Assembly (NCBI GenBank): GCA_963971535.1
Contig: OZ020589.1
Span: 94,518,572-94,582,571, forward strand
Length of the DNA: 64,000 bases
Reading direction: 5' to 3'
Source: Notolepis coatsorum
Taxonomy: Eukaryota; Chordata; Actinopteri; Aulopiformes; Paralepididae
Shown: positions 55,297 to 64,000 of the stretch, in pieces
Position numbering within the stretch: the stretch's first letter is position 1
Layout: every line of letters starts with the position of its first letter
The notes under the pieces: model-generated
The model's input: only the letters and a program-made list of their open reading frames with translations
The model's database searches: none
What the model was told of the DNA's origin: nothing
Position numbers and translations under genes: made by a program

Positions 55297-56674
55297 TTAA
55301 CACTTTGAGTGCCAGCTATTAGACAAAGCCGCCTGTAGCGAGGCCACCACTAGATAGGGAACGGTCACCTTGTTTGTAGAGCTATAACTATATTCTATAT
55401 TATAGCTATGGATACAATACTATGGCCCATTTGACAGCACATATCTATCGTTCAATATGTGAAAAATAATGAATTTTTCCATCCATATGTTCCCATGTTA
55501 TACAGTGGTGAATATAAGTATGGTTCTAGAGCGGTCTAGGGTAATTCATGAAATGCTGAGTTAGAGCCCTATACGTCCATTCCACTATAGACGTTGCCAT
55601 TTCTTGCCTGTATACGATATTATCCCGAAATCTGATTATTATTATTTTTGTATCTATTTTTTCTCCTTATTTTCTATTTTTCTCCCATCCCAATTTCGCC
55701 TTGCCAATTCTCCCTTCAATTCTCCCCTCCCCTGTCTCGAACGTTGCTAGACTATGCCTCCCACTGGTCGGCTGCAGTGAGGACCAAGCCTTGCATCACG
55801 TGTCCCCTCCGGTACACGAGGAGGCAGCTGTCGCATCTTTTCACCTGAACAGCGCAATCTCTCAGTGGCGAGGAGTAACACGTGGGAGGCTCACGCTGCC
55901 CCCGATACTTCCTGATTCTGCTGTACAGGCGCACCAACCGACCTGTAGGAGTCGCTGTCCACAACGTCCAATCCCCACCCACCGGCTTTCCCACCCTCTA
56001 ACACTGCCAATTGTTTTAGTATGATGACTGGCCAAGCCGGTAGCAACGGCGAGAGCTGGGCTCGATACCAGCATCTCCTGCGTTAGTGGCGAGCGCCTTG
56101 CCCACTGCGCCACTCAGCCGCCCGTTTCTGATTATTTGATTGTCAGTAACGGCATTCGTATTGAACACTAAAAACGCTTATCAGCCCAATCGGTGTAAAA
56201 GCATTGCAGGATCAAGCTAAAATTTACGCCAGATCATTCTTACCTGTGATCGGGAGTATTCCAAAAATAATATTCCAATTGTTTGATCGCCCTCTGGTAC
56301 ATCCAATGCCCATTTGGCCCACGGCATAATCCACCACAACATTTTGATCGGGGTTATTTGACACGCTTCGATGGAACCGGCAAAACGGCTGCCCTCGCCC
56401 GACAAGGAAACATGAAACCGGAGACGTGTGGCCATACCACAGAGAAAGATACAAGGTTGCAAAGGGTGCTCGATACCGCCGTCTAGCGGGATGCAGCCGG
56501 AATTGCACCTTGGGGACCTCAGACTCATTCCATATGGTACAACAGGCGGGTGGATAATGAATAAAAATATAAAAAAAAAGTAATAACAACCCAGAAACAA
56601 CTTTTCTCTTTTTTGGCACTGAACAACTTAGGCCCAGAAACGAGTTTTCTCGTCTTTGGCACCCAAAGTGTTAA
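55297..56674 (-). mobile_element. piggyBac-like TTAA element, copy E, with SINE inside
   Basis: TTAA at 55297-55300 then CACTTTGAGTGCC; the right end GGCACCCAAAGTG precedes TTAA at 56671-56674. The 13-bp ends differ at one position. Its 5' side is on the right: hairpin CCAGAAACGAG / CTCGTCTTTGG at 56632-56659 and donor GTAAG on the minus strand at 56239-56243. Without the SINE it measures about 0.88 kb. Confidence 0.8.
55641..56126 (-). mobile_element. tRNA-derived SINE, family copy 2
   Basis: Flanked by TCTGATTATT at 55631-55640 and 56127-56136. The reverse complement starts CGGGCGGCTGAGTGGCGCAG (A-box GTGGCGCAGTGGG) and has a B-box-like GGTATCGAGCCC, a body matching 26932-27402, and an A-rich 3' end. 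Confidence 0.85.
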
Positions 56675-56708
56675 TTAAGAGGGGAATGGATGGCGCTGTA
56701 GCTTGATA

Positions 56709-56726
56709 TGGCGTGTGTGTGCGCGC

Positions 56727-56808
<82 letters not shown>

Positions 56809-56820
56809 GTGTGTGTGTGT

Positions 56821-56864
<44 letters not shown>

Positions 56865-56866
56865 GT
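56709..56866 (+). repeat. (GT)n microsatellite
   Basis: About 78 GT units with scattered GC and AT interruptions. Confidence 0.95.
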
Positions 56867-57418
56867 AAATTGGGAGAATTGGATTGAATACTAGAATACA
56901 TGATTTCCTATGCTCTGCTATTTCCTTGTCAATGAAGATCACAAAGAGGTTGTGCATCTGGCCTTGATATGGAGCCAGCCTTCCAGGACACACTGGCTAA
57001 GTAGCAGCCATTGGCTCCACAAACCAGTGGCCTTGACTATTGTAGGCTAATCGTTTTGATATTTGGTAGCCTGGGGCATTACTGGCCTGAGGGTCGCAGG
57101 CCTGTCAAGGAGAAGCCCTAAAGTGTCCATAGAGGTCATGGAAACACGTTTAACCTCTAGAACATTTAAATTCTTTGTACATTTGTAATACTTTGCCGTT
57201 CGATCTGCGGATTCAAATAATGGATTTTAAATGCAAGGAGGAATTTGGAGTAACACACGTGAGTTCCTACGGTCTTGAGCGTCGGGGGTGGAGGAGCGCA
57301 GTCACCCTGAGGACGTGTGGGGGGGGCGCAGTGCCGAAGGCCATAGGACGGGTCACTCCGGAGGGCCATGGGGGGGATAAGAAGGGGGCTGGCAGAGTGG
57401 TCTGAGGGGTTAGGGTTA

Positions 57419-57556
<138 letters not shown>

Positions 57557-57684
57557 TTACCCTGCAAGATTAGACCCGGGAGAGATGGGACCCTGAGCCA
57601 TGGGAGCAGACGTGCGACACGCCCACATGCAGCAGACGTGCAACACACCCACATGCAGCAGACGTGCGACACGCCCACATGCAG

Positions 57685-58118
57685 CAGCGGTTCTCAACCC
57701 CCCAGGGGGTTGCAAGATTCTTTAGTGGGGGGTTCAAGAAAAGATACACAAACACATCTTCATGTTTAAAATCTTTGTGAAATAAGGAATAATGACGTCT
57801 AAAAGTCCTCCTCTAGTGAAATAGCTAACTAATGATCATTATTTGGTGTCAAAGGTCACCCTTCTGTCCATGCTTGACCATGTTTGGGGGTCAACGGTCA
57901 CCGTTATGTCCATGCTTGACCATGTCGGGGGTCAAAGGTCACCATTCTGCCCATGCTTGACCATGTCGGGGGTCAAAGGTCACCCTTATATCCATGCTTG
58001 AGGGTCAACGGTCACCATTCTGTCCATGCTTGACCATGTTTGGGGGTCAAAAGTCACCATTCTATCCATGCTTGACCATGTTTTAGGGGTCACACAACAA
58101 AGAGGTTGAGAACCACTG
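57685..58118 (+). mobile_element. hAT-like MITE with internal 41-bp repeats
   Basis: The ends CAGCGGTTCTCAACC and GGTTGAGAACCACTG are inverted with one mismatch. Flanks ACATGCAG (57677-57684) and ACATATAG (58119-58126) agree at six of eight bases, fitting an 8-bp hAT duplication. About six tandem units of CCATGCTTGACCATGT with GGGGTCAAAGGTCACC fill the right half. Confidence 0.75.
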
Positions 58119-58271
58119 ACATATAGTAACCACAGGTTCACAGTAACCAACACACTGGGCTGGTGGGGTCGAGCATGCTTCTCCATTCCATCACGTTTTT
58201 AGGAAACGGAACTGATTGCTTTACTAATTATGTCCATAGGGTACAACATACAGTTGCATTTTGTTGACGCA

Positions 58272-58372
58272 ATGATCATAACAGTACTGATCATAACAGT
58301 ACTGATCATAACAGTACTGATCACAACAGCACTGATCATAACAGCACTTATTATAACAGCACTTATTTATGA
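58272..58372 (+). repeat. Short tandem repeat ACTGATCATAACAGT
   Basis: About six units of 15 bp with later A/C variants. Confidence 0.75.
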
Positions 58373-59387
58373 TCATTGTGTTTCTTTCAGTTGTATTATC
58401 ATAATCCTTAATCCTCTAAATCATGAGCATTATTTTCTGGGGACGCACCGATACAGAGGCAAAATATTATTATTTGAATGAAAATAAATCTCCTATCCTA
58501 CTGTAGGCCTACAACTACATCTTTAATTAGGCCTAATTATGTCACAGTGGCACAGGATAATTTGCTAAGCTTTTGTTCATTTTCAAATAAAATATAAAAC
58601 TATAATTGTGTCTTTGTCTTGTTATGTTAATCTTCTAGTAGAGGAAATGGCATGTTTGCAGCCTAAAAGTAATTGTAGCCTACATCTAGGTGGGGCTCAA
58701 AAATATTTCCAACTACCCAAGTGGGGCCTGAATGAAAAAGTGTGGGAACCACTGATCTAGAGGGACGTAAAAGTTGCATGAAAGTCCCATGACTGTTCAG
58801 ACCGAGGCCGCATTGCAAAAGATCAGACCTGCTGTATCTGATGAGGGGCCTTTCTCACTCACCTATTGGGATCGAATCAGCGCCCCCGGGGACGGGGGGG
58901 AGTGTTCTCACTCAGACGGACACACCCCTTTTGGGATCGAACCGGCCCTCATTCGTTTTACCCCCCGCTGAACCTGGGACGGTTGGATTAGGTGGTTTCG
59001 GATGCGGGCCAGTGGGAGCGGGGGGCGTGACACACACAACGTCGTTACTGTAATGCTTTTCATGCTTGCTTGAATTTTGGGCAGATAAAACCACACAGCA
59101 ACAACTGGACAATACCCACAAAAACTATATTTATGGGCAATTTGAGAGTTCAGACCGCAACCATGTGGAGCCTCACAGCTCAGTGGATGAAAACATGAAG
59201 CCACGTTACAAACAGCACTTCCCTGGCTCGCATTAGCCGTTAGCTTAGCGTTAGCCATTGCTGTATACTATACTTTCTTGTTCGAATGCATTTATTTCTA
59301 TTAGACCAGTGGTGCCCAACCAGTCGGCCGTGGTCGACCAGTAGATCAATGACATTCAATATAATCGATGCGAGCAATGTTACTAGT

Positions 59388-59678
59388 AAAAGGCTAAGCT
59401 AACTAGCGTTAGCCGTTAGCTTAGCGTTATCGTTAACCCTGCAAAACGCTCAAAAGCGGACTCTACAACAGAGTTCCATTCGTGAGAAAAGAGGCAGAAA
59501 AGAGGCAGAACACACAGTGAATGTATCAGTTTTGTTTACTGCACGTTCTTTGCTGAAAAATAAGTGCTACAGGCTATACTAGACTAGGCTAAGCTAACTA
59601 GCGTTAGCCGTTAGCTTATTGTTAGCCCTGGGAAACGCTCAAAAGCGAACTCTACAACACCATCCATTCGTGATAAAA
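59388..59678 (+). repeat. Direct repeat of about 98 bp, spaced 193 bp
   Basis: 59388-59485 and 59581-59678 share GGCTAAGCTAACTAGCGTTA, GCCGTTAGCTTA and AAACGCTCAAAAGCG. hAT-like ends are visible nearby (58741-58755 GGGAACCACTG; 59307-59323 CAGTGGTGCCCAACC). 59680-60590 shows no gene. Confidence 0.7.
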
Positions 59679-60593
59679 TGGGGTGGGTTATATTGACAAG
59701 GCTTGACAACAGAGGTTCAAATATAACTTTATATTTATTGGTTATTTGTTCATTTTATATCAGCATCCAGTCTCCGCCGTCGTGTTAAGACACTTCCTGT
59801 TTACATTTTCGAACGTGACATCATCGCCTACGGCAAGCGTAAACGCTCAAAAGGCAAACCGTAAACAGAACCCGGAGCGAACCAAGACTGAAGTGTGTAC
59901 ACAAACTAGAGGGGGGAGAGGGAGGGGGGAAGTTCGCATCAGATCTCAGAACGGGCTAGAACGGAATGGAATGGAAACGAATAGGTGAGTGAGAAAGGCC
60001 CCTTAGGACCACATTATGAAAGTGGCCCAAAGCAGAATTGAAAAGATCAGATTCCAAGTGATTTGTGCTGTTCACACTGTTGTGAAAATCTCATCTGATT
60101 TGGGCCACTTTTGCCTGCAGTGTGAACGTACTGTAGTATACTGTACAAGCGTGTCAGATCTCTCAAATGGAGAAAATGGATTCAATCTCAATATTTCTTG
60201 TCCAATGACCCCAAACTGAAGAAACAAGTCTCCTGTTCAGTGAAGACGGTGAACTGGGTCGGTACTCTGTATCGGTTTCGTACTTTAATGTATAATCTTT
60301 TATACTATATAATACACTTGTGAGTGTCTAGACGTGAAAAATGAAAAAATTTCGACCGCACTCACCAGTGTGGAACAAATATACATTAACAACACTGTAC
60401 ATCTATTTTTACACCACGAGAGCCAGTCTTTTCACAGGCAGATACCTACGATCCTATGAATAAACAACGGATGATCTCGTAATTATCTCCATAAACTTTA
60501 TCCAACTACAACCATTATTTCAACTTTAATCTTGAAATTTCTAAGAAGCAACTGAGTAGCCAACTCACTGAGAAACATTAAGAGCACTCCCCA

Positions 60594-60846
<253 letters not shown>

Positions 60847-61384
60847 GCTACATTTATTTCTTCTAAGAACTCCAGATAGTTATCCCCAGAGTTCAGATGG
60901 AATACTTAAAGACATAACATAAATCATCAGAAGAAGAAAAAAACGTCAAGCTTTAGTTTTCAGCCACGGCTTCTGTTTCAAAGTGACGTGGCTACAAGTT
61001 GCCTCATGTGTTGGAAAAGCTCATATTTTATCAAGGATATCATATATTTCTGTACAATATATGATACCGTTACTGTATGATAATATATGGCCATGTAGTG
61101 TATAGCTGTCATGCTATGTAGCATGCAAAAACAACATGCTACGCTAGCTTGATATGGTTTGTTATCGTAGCATTAGAATGTACAATGATCAATTATGGTA
61201 TTATCATCTTTTTTTAAATGATTAATTCATTATCTTAATACAATTCCATTGCTACTGTAGTGAAAAGACTTCTATAGAGGATATTCTATAGCAGGCACCC
61301 CCTGATACCAGACTGAATGGTGTGGTGTGTGATACCAGACTGTCTGAATGGTGTGGTGTGTGATACCAGACTGTCTGAATGGTG

Positions 61385-61488
<104 letters not shown>

Positions 61489-61588
61489 CTACTGTATATG
61501 TACATACTGTACACATATATAAATTAATATTAATTTGAGTGTGCATACAGTATGTATCTATGCTATTCTGTACTTGCACATGGAGTTA

Positions 61589-62220
<632 letters not shown>

Positions 62221-62375
62221 CCATGGTACGGCACCAAACGTTAGGCACAAAACCCACCCCATTCCACAAAATAAAGAAATACATGTTTAACCAGTCACAC
62301 ATTCATGTACACACATTCACAAACAAACAAAAAGAACAGTATCTGGTTAGTGTCTTCATTTGGCACTATCAACAT

Positions 62376-64000
<1,625 letters not shown>

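Overview
The window is vertebrate nuclear DNA, almost certainly from a ray-finned (teleost) fish. The evidence is a spliced minus-strand vertebrate gene, dense dinucleotide and tetranucleotide microsatellites, many minisatellites, and a mobile-element mix typical of fish: BEL/Pao LTR element, L2/CR1-like and L1-like LINE fragments, tRNA-derived SINEs, TTAA-flanked piggyBac-like copies and hAT-like ends. I cannot name the species.

The one cellular gene I can support is the 3' half of cacna1a (Cav2.1, P/Q-type voltage-gated calcium channel alpha-1 subunit) on the minus strand. Nine coding exons run from 62917 down to 18946. Together they give 1887 nt that stay in one frame across eight introns with GT-AG borders, and encode the cytoplasmic C-terminal tail: calmodulin-binding IQ region, linker, Gly- and His-rich tracts, RIM-BP-type SH3 ligand, and the terminal Asp-Asp-Trp-Cys PDZ ligand. 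The 5' part of the gene lies beyond 64000.

Region by region: 1-7445 holds a very young BEL/Pao retrotransposon (5' LTR cut by the window edge) whose pol lacks the integrase core. 7446-18945 holds a hAT relic, SINE/LINE tails, micro- and minisatellites and probably the cacna1a 3' UTR; no other gene was recognised. 18946-25206 holds the last three exons plus an L1 copy with perfect target-site duplications. The 14.2-kb intron 25207-39431 contains piggyBac-like relics, a near-perfect palindrome of about 355-bp arms, MITEs and minisatellites. 39432-43315 holds three exons, one with a (CA)n/(ACC)n compound repeat at its splice acceptor. The 14.1-kb intron 43316-57436 contains a 3.4-kb DNA transposon with a broken XPG/FEN-like nuclease gene, more piggyBac-like copies and a SINE. 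57437-62917 holds the IQ-motif exon and two upstream exons, separated by very long (CA)n and (GA)n arrays.

Most notable: the last cacna1a intron keeps the tandem acceptor (GGCAG then TAG) that in human CACNA1A decides between long and short tails, while the polyglutamine tract encoded there in human is absent; two splice sites of the same tail abut long UG or CA repeats; and four TTAA-flanked relics share a short ATG block ending in a splice donor. Distances and repeat limits were read by eye and may be off by a few bases.
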